64,000 nucleotides of DNA from Paracoccus aminovorans (GCF_001546115.1 NZ_KQ955208.1:916021-980020); one strand, 5' to 3'; counted from the stretch's first letter, positions 15,837 through 25,226 are shown. The notes: generated by a model from the sequence alone, not told the origin. Numbers and translations are program-made.

Positions 15837-18080
15837 CTAATGCCGGGCCAGCCATTCGGTGATGCAGCGGCGCAGGTTGGTCTCGCCCAGGTCGCGGGCA
15901 TCGTCGATCACCCGGCGCAGGTCGGCCAGGTTCACCCGCCGGATCAGGTGCTTGACCGGCCCGACCGAGGCCGGGCGCATCGACAATCGCCGGAAACCCA
16001 GCGCCGCGAAGGTCACCGCCTCGATCGGGCGGCCGGCATCCTCGCCGCAGAACGACACCGGCACCCGCGCCTCGTCGCAGCGCTGCACGATCTGGTCCAG
16101 AAGCGTGATGAACGAGGTGTTCAGCGTGTCGTAGCGCCGGCGCACGCGCTCGTTCTCGCGGTCGGCGGCAAAGAAGAACTGCTTCAGGTCGTTGCCGCCG
16201 ACCGAGATGAAATCGCACATCTGGAAGAACTTCTTCGGCGCGAAGGCCAGCGAGGGCGTCTCCAGCATGGCGCCGACGCGCACGTCGGTCGGCATGGCAT
16301 GGCCGAGCCGCTGCTCGCGGGCGATCTGCTCCATCAAGAGCCGGTGCGCCTCTTCGAACTCGCCCATCTCGGTGACGAAGGGAAACATCACGTAAAGCGG
16401 CCGGCCGACCGCGGCGCGGATCAGCGCCTGCAGCTGCATGCGCAGGACGCCGCGCTTGTCCAGGCCCACGCGGATCGCCCGCCAGCCCATGGCCGGGTTC
16501 GGCTCGTCCTGCGGCTTCATATAGGGCAGCACCTTGTCCGAGCCGATGTCGAGCGTGCGGAACATCACCGGCTTGCCATGGGCACTGTCGAGCACATGGG
16601 CATAAAGCTGCGCCAGCTCGCCCCGGCGCGGCACCCGGGTCCGGGTCAGGAACTGCAATTCGGTCCGGAACAGGCCCACGCCCTCGGCGCCCGAGCTTTC
16701 CAGGCTCGGCAGGTCGGCCATCAGCCCGGCATTCATGTAGAGCTGCACCGTGATCCCGGCCAGATCGGTCGCCGGCAGGTCGCGCAACCCGGCATAGCGG
16801 CTCTGCGCCTCGGCCTGCATGGCCATCTTGTCGCGGAAGGCCTTGGCGACCGATTCCTCGGGGCGCAGGTGCACGGTGCCCATGTCGCCATCGACCAGGA
16901 TCGGATCGCCGTTCAGCGCCTCGGCGATGATGCGCTCGGCGTGGATGACCAGGGGGATCGCCAGCGCCCTCGCGACGATGGCGGCATGGCTGCCGACCGA
17001 GCCCTCCTCCAGCACCACGCCCTTCAGCCGGCGGCCGTATTCCAGCAGTTCGGCCGGGCCGATGTTGCGGGCGACCAGGATCGGGTTTTCCGGCATCTCG
17101 GCGCCGGTGTCGCGGCCCTGCCCGGTCAGGATGCGCAGAAGCCGGTTCGACAGGTCGTCGAGGTCGTGCAGCCGGTCGCGCAGATAGGGATCGGCGGCGC
17201 TTTCCAGCCGCGACCGGGCCTGGCTCTGTTCCTTTTCCACCGCCGCCTCGGCGGAAAGCCCGGCGTCGATGCTTTCCTCCATCCGCCGCAGCCAGCTGCG
17301 GGAATGGGCGAACATGCGATAGGTCTCCATGACCTCGGCGCTGTCGCCCTTGGCCATGTCGGTCTCGGCCAGCATGGAATCGACCTTGGTGCGCAGCATG
17401 GCGACAGCCTCGGTCAGCCGGGCCCTTTCCTTCAGCGGATCGTCGGCGACCGGGTTGGTCACCACCACGCGCGGCTCGTGCAGCCAGACCCGGCCCTCGG
17501 CGCAGCCCTCCTGGCCGGTGCCGCCGCGCAGCATGACCGGGAAGCGATGCGCCGGCGGCATGCTGTCGGATTGCGAGCCCAGGAAGGCGCCCAGTTCGGC
17601 CATCTCGGCCAGCACCATGGCGACCACCTCCAGGCCATAGATCTCGTCCTCGGAGAACTGCCGCGCCTCGCGCGACTGCACGACCAGCACGCCCAGCTTT
17701 TCGCCGACGCGCTGGATCGGCACGCCCAGGAAGCTGGGATAGACCTCCTCGCCGGTCTCGGGCATGTAGCGGAAGCCGGGCTCGCCGGGGGCATTCGCGG
17801 TGTTCACATACCGGCCCGTGCGGGCGACGCGGCCGACCAGCCCCTCGCCCAGCCGCAGCCGGGTCTTGTGGACCGATTCCGGCTTCAGCCCCTCGGTCGC
17901 GCAAAGCTCCAGCGTGTCGGGATCGCGGAACAGGTAGATCGAGCAGACCTGCGTTCCCATCGAATCGGCGATATGGTGGGTGATCTGGTCGAGACGATGC
18001 TGACCGCTCCCCGGAGCGGCCAGTGTCTCGCGCAGCCGCAACAGCAGCCGACGCGATTCGCTTTCCTTGCGTTCGGCCAT
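15837..18080 (-). CDS. ptsP: PTS-Ntr enzyme I (PEP-protein phosphotransferase)
   Basis: A 747-aa protein. A GAF sensor domain fills residues about 20-165 (CSIYLFRDPDTLELCATEGL, SFLGVPIQRVGEKLGVLVVQ). The PEP-utilising part follows: the phosphohistidine in GSHAAIVARA at about residue 365, then the TIM-barrel with VGLFRTELQFL, GGNDLKQFFFAADR and the active-site Cys in SFCGEDAGRP. It starts the nitrogen-related PTS phosphorelay (to NPr and EIIA-Ntr). The stop is 44 bases from the downstream end of lysC, the conserved lysC-ptsP order of alphaproteobacteria, probably one transcript. Confidence 0.95.
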   Translation of the reverse strand: MAERKESESRRLLLRLRETLAAPGSGQHRLDQITHHIADSMGTQVCSIYLFRDPDTLELCATEGLKPESVHKTRLRLGEGLVGRVARTGRYVNTANAPGEPGFRYMPETGEEVYPSFLGVPIQRVGEKLGVLVVQSREARQFSEDEIYGLEVVAMVLAEMAELGAFLGSQSDSMPPAHRFPVMLRGGTGQEGCAEGRVWLHEPRVVVTNPVADDPLKERARLTEAVAMLRTKVDSMLAETDMAKGDSAEVMETYRMFAHSRSWLRRMEESIDAGLSAEAAVEKEQSQARSRLESAADPYLRDRLHDLDDLSNRLLRILTGQGRDTGAEMPENPILVARNIGPAELLEYGRRLKGVVLEEGSVGSHAAIVARALAIPLVIHAERIIAEALNGDPILVDGDMGTVHLRPEESVAKAFRDKMAMQAEAQSRYAGLRDLPATDLAGITVQLYMNAGLMADLPSLESSGAEGVGLFRTELQFLTRTRVPRRGELAQLYAHVLDSAHGKPVMFRTLDIGSDKVLPYMKPQDEPNPAMGWRAIRVGLDKRGVLRMQLQALIRAAVGRPLYVMFPFVTEMGEFEEAHRLLMEQIAREQRLGHAMPTDVRVGAMLETPSLAFAPKKFFQMCDFISVGGNDLKQFFFAADRENERVRRRYDTLNTSFITLLDQIVQRCDEARVPVSFCGEDAGRPIEAVTFAALGFRRLSMRPASVGPVKHLIRRVNLADLRRVIDDARDLGETNLRRCITEWLARH

Positions 18081-18123
18081 GATCCTCCCGCTTCAGGCTG
18101 GGGCCCGGTCTGGGGCCTGGGGA

Positions 18124-19380
18124 TCAGGCCCGTTCCAGCTCGAAGGCATCATGCAGCGCCTGCACGGCCAGTTCCATATATTTGCGGTCGATCAACACCG
18201 AAATCTTGATCTCGCTGGTGGAGATCACCTTGATGTTGATGTTTTCATCGGCCAGTGCCTTGAACATGCGCGCGGCCACCCCGGCATGGCTGCGCATGCC
18301 GATGCCCACGACCGAGACCTTGGCGACCTCGGTATCGACCACCAGGTCGTCATAGGCGATATGGCCGGCGGCCTTGGCCTCTTCCATCGCCTTGCGGGCG
18401 CGGGCGACCTGGTTCACCGGGCAGGAAAAGGTCATGTCGGTCACCGAACCCGGGTGATCCTCATAGTCCTTTTCCGAGATGTTCTGCACGATCATGTCGA
18501 CGTTCACGCCGGCCTCGGCCAGGGGCGCGAAGATCGCGGCCGAGATGCCCGGGCGGTCCTCGACGGTGACCAGGGTGATCTTGGCCTCCTCGCGGGAATA
18601 GGCGACGCCGCTGACGACTTTCGATTCCATGATTTCATCCTCATCGCAGACCAGGGTGCCGCTGGTCTCATCCGTATCCTCGAACGAGCTCAGAACCCGC
18701 AGGCGGACCTTGTAACGCATCGCCAGCTCGACCGAGCGGGTCTGCAGGACCTTGGCGCCCAGGCTGGCCAGTTCCAGCATTTCCTCGAAGGCGATCTTGT
18801 CAAGCTTGCGCGCCTTCGAGGTGATGCGCGGGTCGGTGGTATAGACCCCGTCCACATCGGTATAGATGTCGCAGCGCTCGGCGCCGAAGGCGGCGGCAAA
18901 GGCGACGGCGGTGGTGTCCGAGCCGCCGCGGCCCAGCGTGGTGATGCGGCCCTCGGGCGACAGGCCCTGGAAGCCCGCGACCACGGCGACCTTCATGCCC
19001 TCGACGAATTTCTGGTCGATGTTGTGGCGCGGAATGTCCACGAAGCGGGCCGAGCTGTGCTGCGAGGTGGTGTTGATCGGCACCTGCCAGCCCTGCCAGC
19101 TGCGCGCCGGCACGCCCATTTCCTGCAGCGTCAGCGCCATCAGCCCGGCGGTCACGTTCTCGCCCGAGGCGACCACGGCGTCGTATTCGCGCGCGTCGAA
19201 CAGCGGCGAGGTCGCCTCGACCCAACCGACCAGCTCGTTGGTCTTGCCCGACATGGCGCTGACGATGACGATGACGTCATAGCCGCGCGCGACCTCGCGT
19301 TGAACCTTCAGCGCGGCGTTCTTGATGCGGTCCAGGTCGGCCACCGAAGTGCCGCCGAATTTCATCACCAGAAGCGGCAT
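18124..19380 (-). CDS. lysC: Aspartate kinase
   Basis: A 418-aa enzyme making aspartyl phosphate, the first step to lysine, threonine and methionine. ATG 19380 is chosen since the kinase motif KFGGTSVAD starts at residue 7; the frame stays open upstream to 19548. The kinase domain shows GRGGSDTTAVAFA (about residue 150) and TDVDGVYTTDPR. Two ACT domains follow from about residue 265 (VTVEDRPGISAAIFAPLAEAGVNV…; later VVGIGMRSHAGVAARMF), the sites for feedback control. Lies directly upstream of ptsP. Confidence 0.96.
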   Translation of the reverse strand: MPLLVMKFGGTSVADLDRIKNAALKVQREVARGYDVIVIVSAMSGKTNELVGWVEATSPLFDAREYDAVVASGENVTAGLMALTLQEMGVPARSWQGWQVPINTTSQHSSARFVDIPRHNIDQKFVEGMKVAVVAGFQGLSPEGRITTLGRGGSDTTAVAFAAAFGAERCDIYTDVDGVYTTDPRITSKARKLDKIAFEEMLELASLGAKVLQTRSVELAMRYKVRLRVLSSFEDTDETSGTLVCDEDEIMESKVVSGVAYSREEAKITLVTVEDRPGISAAIFAPLAEAGVNVDMIVQNISEKDYEDHPGSVTDMTFSCPVNQVARARKAMEEAKAAGHIAYDDLVVDTEVAKVSVVGIGMRSHAGVAARMFKALADENINIKVISTSEIKISVLIDRKYMELAVQALHDAFELERA

Positions 19381-19533
19381 TCCTTGCCCCCCAGCAGTTT
19401 CCGGGGCGGGTTCTATGGGCGGGCCGGGGAAAGAACAAGGGGCGGCAGCGATTTCCGAGCGTTTCGCCCGCATTATTTTGCCAGGGCCGGGCGGCGCCTT
19501 GATGCCGGCGCGGCCCGGCCGCAAAAGGCGGGC

Positions 19534-19731
19534 ATGAAAGCGACGCATGACGATTCCACCTTCACCCTGATCGGCAAGGTCTGGTCCGCCACCTATCCGC
19601 TGGAGGAACTGCCGGGCTGGCTGGCCTTCTATCGCAGCCGCCGCAGCCGCTGCCCGCGCGCCGGCGACAGCTACGAGGCGACCATAGCCGCGCTCGAGGC
19701 ACTCGAGCGCGGCCTGGCCGGGCGCGGCTGA
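19534..19731 (+). CDS. Small conserved-looking protein, unknown
   Basis: Sixty-five residues from ATG 19534, with AAGGCGG about 6 bases upstream. Codon use matches the neighbours. Compact and soluble (FTLIGKVWSATYPLEELPGW, then SYEATIAALEALERGL), perhaps a small alpha/beta protein. Divergent from lysC, convergent with the next small gene. No family name known to me. Confidence 0.6.
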   Translation: MKATHDDSTFTLIGKVWSATYPLEELPGWLAFYRSRRSRCPRAGDSYEATIAALEALERGLAGRG

Positions 19732-19738
19732 CGCCCGC

Positions 19739-19939
19739 TCAGGTGCCGCTGAGATCGCGCCAGCGGCTGTGGATGGTCTCGCAATGCGCGCTCTCGGCGA
19801 AAGCCCGGTCCATCAGCACCATGAAGACGCTGCGCCACCGCGACGGCGGCTGACGATAGACCCGCGAGCACAAAGGCTCGGATGGCTTTCCGCCCAGGCT
19901 GCGGTTGATGCAGACGGAAACGCTCCACCAGGCGTTCAT
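19739..19939 (-). CDS. Small Trp/Arg-rich protein, unknown
   Basis: Sixty-six residues from ATG 19939 with GTGAGG about 8 bases upstream. Codon use is like that of host genes. Contains two Cys and several Trp (MNAWWSVSVC, SRWRDLSGT). Convergent with the preceding small gene, eight bases apart. Unknown function; real status moderate. Confidence 0.5.
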   Translation of the reverse strand: MNAWWSVSVCINRSLGGKPSEPLCSRVYRQPPSRWRSVFMVLMDRAFAESAHCETIHSRWRDLSGT

Positions 19940-20113
19940 GGCAACCTCACTGACTCATCAAATACCTTCGAGCAGAGAAAGGTGACGCTTCGAAAACAAA
20001 TCGCGGCACATGGAACATGAATCGCACCTGGTGCAGGAAAGTCACGCTGGCTTTTTGGGCAAGAACGAGGCGGGAAGCCGCCGGCGCGGCAAGGCGCGCG
20101 GGCCTTCGCGGGA

Positions 20114-20190
20114 TGGTCGGGGCGAGAGGATTCGAACCTCCGGCCTACGGTACCCAAAACCGTCGCGCTACCAGGCTGCGCTACGCCCCG
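20114..20190 (-). tRNA. tRNA-Pro (anticodon TGG)
   Basis: Read leftward from 20190: acceptor CGGGGCG pairs with CGCCCCG before A-CCA; the D arm has GCGCAGCCTGGTAGCGC; the anticodon stem ACGGT/ACCGT encloses TTTGGGT, anticodon TGG; the T arm carries GGTTCGAATCC. CCA is encoded. All four stems close without mismatch by eye. Confidence 0.97.
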
Positions 20191-20248
20191 AACCTGCGGC
20201 TGTTACTAACGGCTGGCCGCGCGGGGGGAAAGCGAAAAACCGCGCGGC

Positions 20249-20749
20249 TCAGTCGCAGGGCGCCAGGGCCGTGGCCTGCGGCAGGCGCGGATGCGCCAGC
20301 ACCATGCCCGGCACGATGCCCAGCCGGGCCGCGTCGCCCCCGGGCAGTTCCAGCACCATCAGCCGCTCGGGCGCCGGATCGCCCGGCGCGGCGCCGGGGA
20401 TCGCCGTCTCGTCCAGCGGCCGGGCCATGGCATGGACATGCCGCACCGCGCCACGGGCGTCGATAAAGATCATGTCCAGCGGAATCAGGGTGTTGCGCAT
20501 CCAAAAGCTGACGGGTTGCGGCGATTCATAGATGAACAGCATGCCCTGCCCCGCCGGCAGGTCGCGGCGGAACATCAGCCCGCGCGCACGTTCTTCGGCC
20601 GTATCGGCGATCTCGACCGGAACGCTCGCGGTGGACGCCCGGCCCTGGAACAGGGCCTGATCGGCAAGACAGGTCGCCGCCTGGGCGGCAAGAGGACTGG
20701 AATTTGTCAGAAGGAGCGTCGCGACGGCCAGACTGGCCCGCAACGTCAT
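20249..20749 (-). CDS. DUF192 protein, exported
   Basis: A 166-aa protein with a signal peptide (MTLRASLAVATLLLTNSSPLAAQA). The mature part is a DUF192 domain: ERARGLMFRRDLPAGQGMLF, VSFWMRNTLIPLDMIFID, then ERLMVLELPGG. The family is widespread and has no settled function. Its ATG overlaps the stop of the double cold-shock gene (ATGA), so the two are translationally coupled. A tRNA-Pro follows 58 bases downstream. Confidence 0.9.
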   Translation of the reverse strand: MTLRASLAVATLLLTNSSPLAAQAATCLADQALFQGRASTASVPVEIADTAEERARGLMFRRDLPAGQGMLFIYESPQPVSFWMRNTLIPLDMIFIDARGAVRHVHAMARPLDETAIPGAAPGDPAPERLMVLELPGGDAARLGIVPGMVLAHPRLPQATALAPCD

Positions 20750-21339
20750 ACCGCGCCCGCGACCAGCCGCAATTTAGCGAGCGCGGCCCCCCCCCCCGGT
20801 TGCACCAGGCGGGCTTCGGCCACCGCCCTTTCCCAGGACAGGATCTGCGCCGCCATCAGGCCGCGCCGGCCGTCGACCACGCGCAGCGCGATCGCCTCGC
20901 CCACCGCCAGGTCGGAAAAGCCGGAATGCCGCAGCACCTCGATATGCAGGAACACATCGGCCTTGTCGGCGAAGACATTGGCGAAGCCGAAGCCCTTGGC
21001 CTTGTCGAACCATTTCACCCGCGCCGGCAGCAGCGGCAGCAGCGCGACCTCCTCGGGCGTGGCCGAGCACAGGTCGGCGATGGCCGGCATCGGCTCGGCG
21101 GCCGGCGGCCGGATCTCCAGCACCTCCAGCGCCTGCATGCCGCGCGGCGTCTTCTGAATGATCGCGGTGACCTGAGACCCTTCGGCGACCGAGCTCTGAC
21201 CGAAATTCCGCAGCACATTGGCATGCAGCAGGATATCGGCGCCGCCCTCGGGATCGGTCAGGAAACCGAAGCCCTTGCCGCCGTCAAACCACTTCACGAC
21301 GCCCGCAATCTTACGCTGTTGTTCGTCGTTTTCTTCCAT
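20746..21339 (-). CDS. Double cold-shock-domain protein
   Basis: A 197-aa protein with two cold-shock domains: residues about 11-78 (GVVKWFDGGKGFGFLTD, DILLHANVLR) and about 103-170 (RVKWFDKAKGFGFANV, DVFLHIEVLR). Twin-CSD proteins of this size are typical of alphaproteobacteria and bind RNA. The last codons contain a run of 11 G (20787-20797 as C on the plus strand) that encodes PGGG; a change of one base there would alter the last 15 residues. Its stop overlaps the DUF192 start. Confidence 0.92.
   Translation of the reverse strand: MEENDEQQRKIAGVVKWFDGGKGFGFLTDPEGGADILLHANVLRNFGQSSVAEGSQVTAIIQKTPRGMQALEVLEIRPPAAEPMPAIADLCSATPEEVALLPLLPARVKWFDKAKGFGFANVFADKADVFLHIEVLRHSGFSDLAVGEAIALRVVDGRRGLMAAQILSWERAVAEARLVQPGGGAALAKLRLVAGAV
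20787..20797 (-). repeat. 11-base G homopolymer inside a coding region
   Basis: Eleven G in the coding strand near the 3' end of the double cold-shock gene. One extra G would give stop within five codons; one fewer would read on into another frame past the normal stop. Either a slippage-prone site or a place to suspect sequencing error. Confidence 0.9.
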
Positions 21340-21465
21340 CTCTCTTCGTCACCCGTGTGAAAACCGCAATGACCCGAAACTCCGACGCACGGCCTTCGGC
21401 AAGTGAACCAAGGTGTGCCCGGATTGGTCAGGTTTTCCATACCATGGATAAAACCCGACTGCGCA

Positions 21466-22128
21466 TCAAGGGCTAAGACGGTCGACGTGCCAGAAACTTT
21501 CCACCACTTCTTGCGGAGCCGCCTCCACGGCATTGTTTTCGCGGGCATAATCCGCGCGCAGCCAGCGAAAGCGGTCGTGCAGGCGAAAGGCGCCATCTGC
21601 CCAGAACTCGATCTGCACCGGCCGGATGCGATAGCCGCCCCAATGCTCGGGACGGCGCGGTTTCAATCCAAGGTTGATTCCCATCCGCGCCACCTCGGCC
21701 ATCAGCGCGCCGCGGCTCTCCAGCGGCCGGCTCTGGCGCGAGGCCCAGGCGCCGATGCGCGATTGCAGCGCACGCGAATCGTAATAGGCATCGGCCAGTT
21801 CCGGCTCGACCCGGCTGACGGGGCCGCGCACCCGCACCTGCCGGCGCAGCGATTTCCAGTGCATGACGAAGGCCGCCGTGCCGGTCGCCTCGATTTCGAC
21901 CGCCTTGGCGCTTTCGAAATTGGTGTAGAAGACGAAGGCGCCGTCGGTGCCCGCACCCTCGATCTCCTTCAGCAGCACCATGCGCACGTCGGGCAGGCCG
22001 GCGGCGTCCACCGTCGCCAGCGCGATGGCATTGGGGTCGTTCGGCTCGACCTTCTCGGCCTCGGCCAGCCAGGCCCTGGCGATGGCAAACGGGTCGTCGC
22101 CCGCGAAAATTCCGCTCCGGTCGCTCAT
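21466..22128 (-). CDS. pdxH: Pyridoxamine 5'-phosphate oxidase
   Basis: A 220-aa FMN enzyme making pyridoxal phosphate. The family signature is clear: [68 protein letters not shown] and the closing RFRWLRADY. Length is normal. It is divergent from fabI, with about 80 bases between the starts. Confidence 0.95.
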   Translation of the reverse strand: MSDRSGIFAGDDPFAIARAWLAEAEKVEPNDPNAIALATVDAAGLPDVRMVLLKEIEGAGTDGAFVFYTNFESAKAVEIEATGTAAFVMHWKSLRRQVRVRGPVSRVEPELADAYYDSRALQSRIGAWASRQSRPLESRGALMAEVARMGINLGLKPRRPEHWGGYRIRPVQIEFWADGAFRLHDRFRWLRADYARENNAVEAAPQEVVESFWHVDRLSP

Positions 22129-22211
22129 GGCAGCGCAATCACCGACACTTGATGCCTCCCTGCAGTTGTCCTAATCCTGCTGAAAACCGAAGAAGCGCGA
22201 GGGGCAGCATC

Positions 22212-23039
22212 ATGTCAAGTGAAGCCGGGAACGGGCTGATGAAAGGGCGTCGCGGCCTGATCATGGGGCTGGCGAACGACAAGTCGATCGCCTGGGGCAT
22301 CGCCAAGGCGCTGGCCGACCAGGGGGCCGAGTTGGCCTTTTCCTATCAGGGCGAGGCGCTGAAGCGCCGGGTCGAGCCGCTGGCCGCGCAGCTCGGCTCG
22401 GACCTGCTGGCGGAATGCGACGTCTCGGACGAGGCGTCCATCGACTCGCTTTTCGCCGCGATCCGCGAACGCTGGGACAGCATCGACTTCATCGTCCATG
22501 CCATCGGCTTCTCGGACAAGGAGCAGCTGCGCGGCCGCTATGCCGATACAACGCGCGACAACTTCCTGATGACCATGGACATTTCGGTCTATTCCTTCAC
22601 CGCCGTCGCCCGCCGCGCGGCCGCGATGATGCCGCCGGGCGGGTCCATGCTGACCCTGACCTATTACGGGGCCGAGCGCGTCATGCCGCATTACAACGTC
22701 ATGGGCGTGGCCAAGGCGGCGCTGGAGGCCTCGGTGCGCTACCTGGCCGAGGATTTCGGCAAGGACGGCATCCGCGTCAACGCCATCTCGGCCGGGCCGA
22801 TCAAGACGCTGGCCGCCAGCGGCATCGGCGATTTCCGCTATATCCTGAAATGGAACGAGCTGAACTCGCCCCTGCGCCGCAACGTCAGCCAGGACGAGGT
22901 CGGCAAGTCGGCGCTGTACCTGCTGTCGGACCTGGGCTCGGGCGTGACCGGCGAGACGCATCACGTTGATTCGGGCTATCACATCGTCGGCATGAAGGCC
23001 GTCGACGCCCCCGACATCGCCACCACGAAAAAGGACTGA
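22212..23039 (+). CDS. fabI: Enoyl-ACP reductase (NADH)
   Basis: A 275-aa short-chain dehydrogenase that completes each round of fatty acid elongation. ATG 22212 gives the usual N-terminus leading to RRGLIMGLANDKSIAWGIA (NAD site). The catalytic region TYYGAERVMPHYNVMGVAKAALE carries both Tyr and the Lys in FabI spacing, and SAGPIKTLAASGI follows. It is the triclosan/isoniazid-type target class. Followed after 9 bases by a LysE exporter. Confidence 0.96.
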   Translation: MSSEAGNGLMKGRRGLIMGLANDKSIAWGIAKALADQGAELAFSYQGEALKRRVEPLAAQLGSDLLAECDVSDEASIDSLFAAIRERWDSIDFIVHAIGFSDKEQLRGRYADTTRDNFLMTMDISVYSFTAVARRAAAMMPPGGSMLTLTYYGAERVMPHYNVMGVAKAALEASVRYLAEDFGKDGIRVNAISAGPIKTLAASGIGDFRYILKWNELNSPLRRNVSQDEVGKSALYLLSDLGSGVTGETHHVDSGYHIVGMKAVDAPDIATTKKD

Positions 23040-23048
23040 TCCCCGGCG

Positions 23049-23648
23049 ATGAGCGTCGAGCAGGTCATCGCGCTTGTCTCGGCGCTGTCGCTGGCGATCC
23101 TGACGCCGGGGCCGGCGATCATCGCCACGGTGCAGACCGCCTTTGCCCATGGCCGCGAACGCGCCCTGCCCTATGCGCTGGGGCTGGCGGTGGGCGCCTC
23201 GCTGTGGTGCATCGCGGCGCTTTTGGGCCTGGCCGTGGTGTTCCGGCTGCATCCGGGCTGGTTCGCCGGGATGAAGGTCTTCGGCGGGCTTTACCTGCTG
23301 TGGTTCGCCTGGGGGCTGTGGCGCGCCTCGACCCGGCCGCTGCCGCCGGCCGCCGGCGGCGCGCGCGGCTTTTTCGGCGGCATCGCGCTGAATCTTTCCA
23401 ACCCGAAGCCGGCGCTGTTCTATGCCGCGCTGATCCTGTCGGTCTTTCCCGAGCCGATGGCGCCCGCGCGCCAGGGGCTGGTCTATGCGCTGTGCCTGGC
23501 GACCGAACTCAGCTGGTATGCGCTGGTCGCGGTTCTGATGTCGACAGCACCCATGCGGGCGCGCTATTTTGCCGCGAAATCCTGGATCGACCGGGCCGCC
23601 AGCATTGCCATGGCCTTGCTGGGTTTGTTGTTGATCTTCAACCACTAA
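23049..23648 (+). CDS. LysE/RhtB-family amino-acid exporter
   Basis: A 199-aa membrane protein with about six hydrophobic segments and the family's N-terminal SLAILTPGPAIIATVQTAFAHGR. FGGLYLLWFAWGLW and NLSNPKPALFYAAL are further family marks. Exports small amino acids or related metabolites; the substrate cannot be read from the sequence. Probably cotranscribed with fabI and gpt. Confidence 0.88.
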   Translation: MSVEQVIALVSALSLAILTPGPAIIATVQTAFAHGRERALPYALGLAVGASLWCIAALLGLAVVFRLHPGWFAGMKVFGGLYLLWFAWGLWRASTRPLPPAAGGARGFFGGIALNLSNPKPALFYAALILSVFPEPMAPARQGLVYALCLATELSWYALVAVLMSTAPMRARYFAAKSWIDRAASIAMALLGLLLIFNH

Positions 23649-23657
23649 GGAACCAGC

Positions 23658-24155
23658 ATGAACGATCGCCTGCCCCATGAACGCGGATTCCACATCAGCT
23701 GGGACCAGATCCATCGCGATTCCCGCGCGCTTGCCTGGCGCCTGGAAGACCGCGAATGGCGGGCGATCCTGGCCATCACCCGCGGCGGGCTGGTGCCGGC
23801 GATGATCGTCGCGCGCGAGCTCGACATCCGCGTCATCGACACGGTCTCGGTCAAGTCCTATCACGGCAAGGGCGGCCAGGACCGCGGCGAGATCAAGGTG
23901 CTGAAGGAACCCGACCCGGCGGTGATGCAGGACGGCGAGGGCATCCTGGTCATCGACGACCTGGTCGATTCCGGCCGCACGCTGGAGCATGTGCGCATGC
24001 TTTACCCCAAGGCGCATTTCGCCACCGTCTATGCCAAGCCCAAGGGCCGGCCGATGGTGCAGACCTATGTCACCGAGGTCAGCCAGGACACCTGGATCTT
24101 CTTTCCCTGGGACATGGCGCTGCAATATGTCCAGCCGTATCGCGGCGAGGATTGA
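23658..24155 (+). CDS. gpt: Xanthine(-guanine) phosphoribosyltransferase
   Basis: A 165-aa purine salvage enzyme. The PRPP loop [13 protein letters not shown] (about residues 95-107) and [16 protein letters not shown] are diagnostic for the Gpt type, as is the C-terminal WIFFPWDMA. Preceded by AAGGAACC as RBS, nine bases after the exporter; its stop overlaps the next start by one base. Confidence 0.93.
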   Translation: MNDRLPHERGFHISWDQIHRDSRALAWRLEDREWRAILAITRGGLVPAMIVARELDIRVIDTVSVKSYHGKGGQDRGEIKVLKEPDPAVMQDGEGILVIDDLVDSGRTLEHVRMLYPKAHFATVYAKPKGRPMVQTYVTEVSQDTWIFFPWDMALQYVQPYRGED

Positions 24156-24631
24156 TGAAGCATATCAAGGGGAAGCGCGGACCGCTGCACTGGCTGTTCG
24201 AGTCGACCCTGCTGCTGAAGGCCGTCTTCGCGCTGTTCGAGATCATGGCCGGCGCCGGTCTGTGGTGGCTGCCGCACCGGCGCCTTGCCGATTTCACCGC
24301 ATGGCTGACCCGCAACGAGTTGATCGAGGGCCACCGCAGCCCGGTCTATGGCCGCGTGGCGGCGGCGCTGGCCGAGTTCTCGGCGACGAGCCAGCATTTC
24401 TATGCGCTCTACCTGCTCGGCCATGGCGCGATCAAGCTGGTGATCGTGGCTTTGCTGATGCGGCGGGTGGCCTTCGCCTATCCGCTGGGGATCGCGGTCT
24501 TCGCCGGCTTCATCGTCATGCAGATGCATCGCTGGACGCATACGCAGGCGCCCGCCCTGCTGGCGCTTTCGGCCCTGGACGCGGTGGTGATCGCGCTGAC
24601 CTGGCGCGAGTGGCGCGGCAAGACCGGCTGA
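24155..24631 (+). CDS. DUF2127 membrane protein
   Basis: A 158-aa protein with about four membrane segments (LLLKAVFALFEIMAGAGLWW, LLGHGAIKLVIVALLM, AYPLGIAVFAGFIVMQM, LLALSALDAVVIAL). The pattern fits DUF2127, a family of unknown role. ATG 24155 overlaps the gpt stop, so the two are coupled. A strong terminator follows at 24685. Confidence 0.82.
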   Translation: MKHIKGKRGPLHWLFESTLLLKAVFALFEIMAGAGLWWLPHRRLADFTAWLTRNELIEGHRSPVYGRVAAALAEFSATSQHFYALYLLGHGAIKLVIVALLMRRVAFAYPLGIAVFAGFIVMQMHRWTHTQAPALLALSALDAVVIALTWREWRGKTG

Positions 24632-24684
24632 GGTTGCCGAGCGACTGCGTGCAACGCACGCAGCCGCGTGGCGGGACGCAATCC

Positions 24685-24712
24685 GAAAACCCCAGCATTT
24701 GCTGGGGTTTTC
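24685..24712. terminator. Bidirectional terminator
   Basis: AAAACCCCAGCA and TGCTGGGGTTTT form a perfect stem around TT, with A run on one side and T run on the other. It ends the fabI-gpt-DUF2127 run and serves the NTF2-like gene from the other side. Confidence 0.92.
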
Positions 24713-24794
24713 GCTGTGACCGACGTGCAGGGGGCGTACACCGCGCGTACACCGGGCATGCACCGCCCGGGGCCTGCGGCGCGCGACACCGAGG

Positions 24795-25226
24795 CTAGAT
24801 GACGCCGTGCTGTTTCAGCAGCGCGTTCTCGTCGCCCGACATCCAGCCGAAGACCTTGGCATCGCCGTCCCGCAGCTGAACCAGGTAGTGGACATCGAAG
24901 TCTATCGCCGTCTCGGGCAGGTCGTCGCGGGCATAGGTCGCCGTCCAGGCAACGTGCGCGACGCAATGCAGATCGTCTATCGGCGAAAGGCGCAGGCCGC
25001 GGATCCGCATGTCCCGCATGCCGATCCTGCGATTGTGGTCATAGCCTTGCACCATGGCCTGGATCAGCGTCTCGTCGTTCTTGCCGGCCATGACGCCGGC
25101 CGGGGTGGCCGCGATGAATTCGGAGGCATAGAGTTCCGCGACCTGTGCCTTGTCGAAATTGCCGGCGAGGGAACGCCTGAAGAAGCGTTCGTATCGCTGG
25201 AACAGCTTGCGCACTTCCGCTTCCAT
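24795..25226 (-). CDS. NTF2/SnoaL-like protein
   Basis: A 143-aa protein with the cone-shaped alpha+beta pattern of the NTF2-like superfamily: an N-terminal helix (FQRYERFFRRSLAGNFDKAQVAELY), then strands GLRLSPI, CVAHVAWTATY and DFDVHYLVQLRDGDAKVFGW. Superfamily members bind or turn over small molecules; no catalytic set can be assigned. Monocistronic between a terminator and trpE. Confidence 0.6.
   Translation of the reverse strand: MEAEVRKLFQRYERFFRRSLAGNFDKAQVAELYASEFIAATPAGVMAGKNDETLIQAMVQGYDHNRRIGMRDMRIRGLRLSPIDDLHCVAHVAWTATYARDDLPETAIDFDVHYLVQLRDGDAKVFGWMSGDENALLKQHGVI

Noticed and set aside
15684-18209. 841-aa plus-strand ORF opposite ptsP
   Set aside because: Typical GC-rich shadow: repetitive His/Gln/Arg/Gly composition, while ptsP on the minus strand has all enzyme I motifs.
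22215-24125. 636-aa minus-strand ORF opposite fabI, the LysE gene and gpt
   Set aside because: It spans three recognisable plus-strand genes and has shadow composition.
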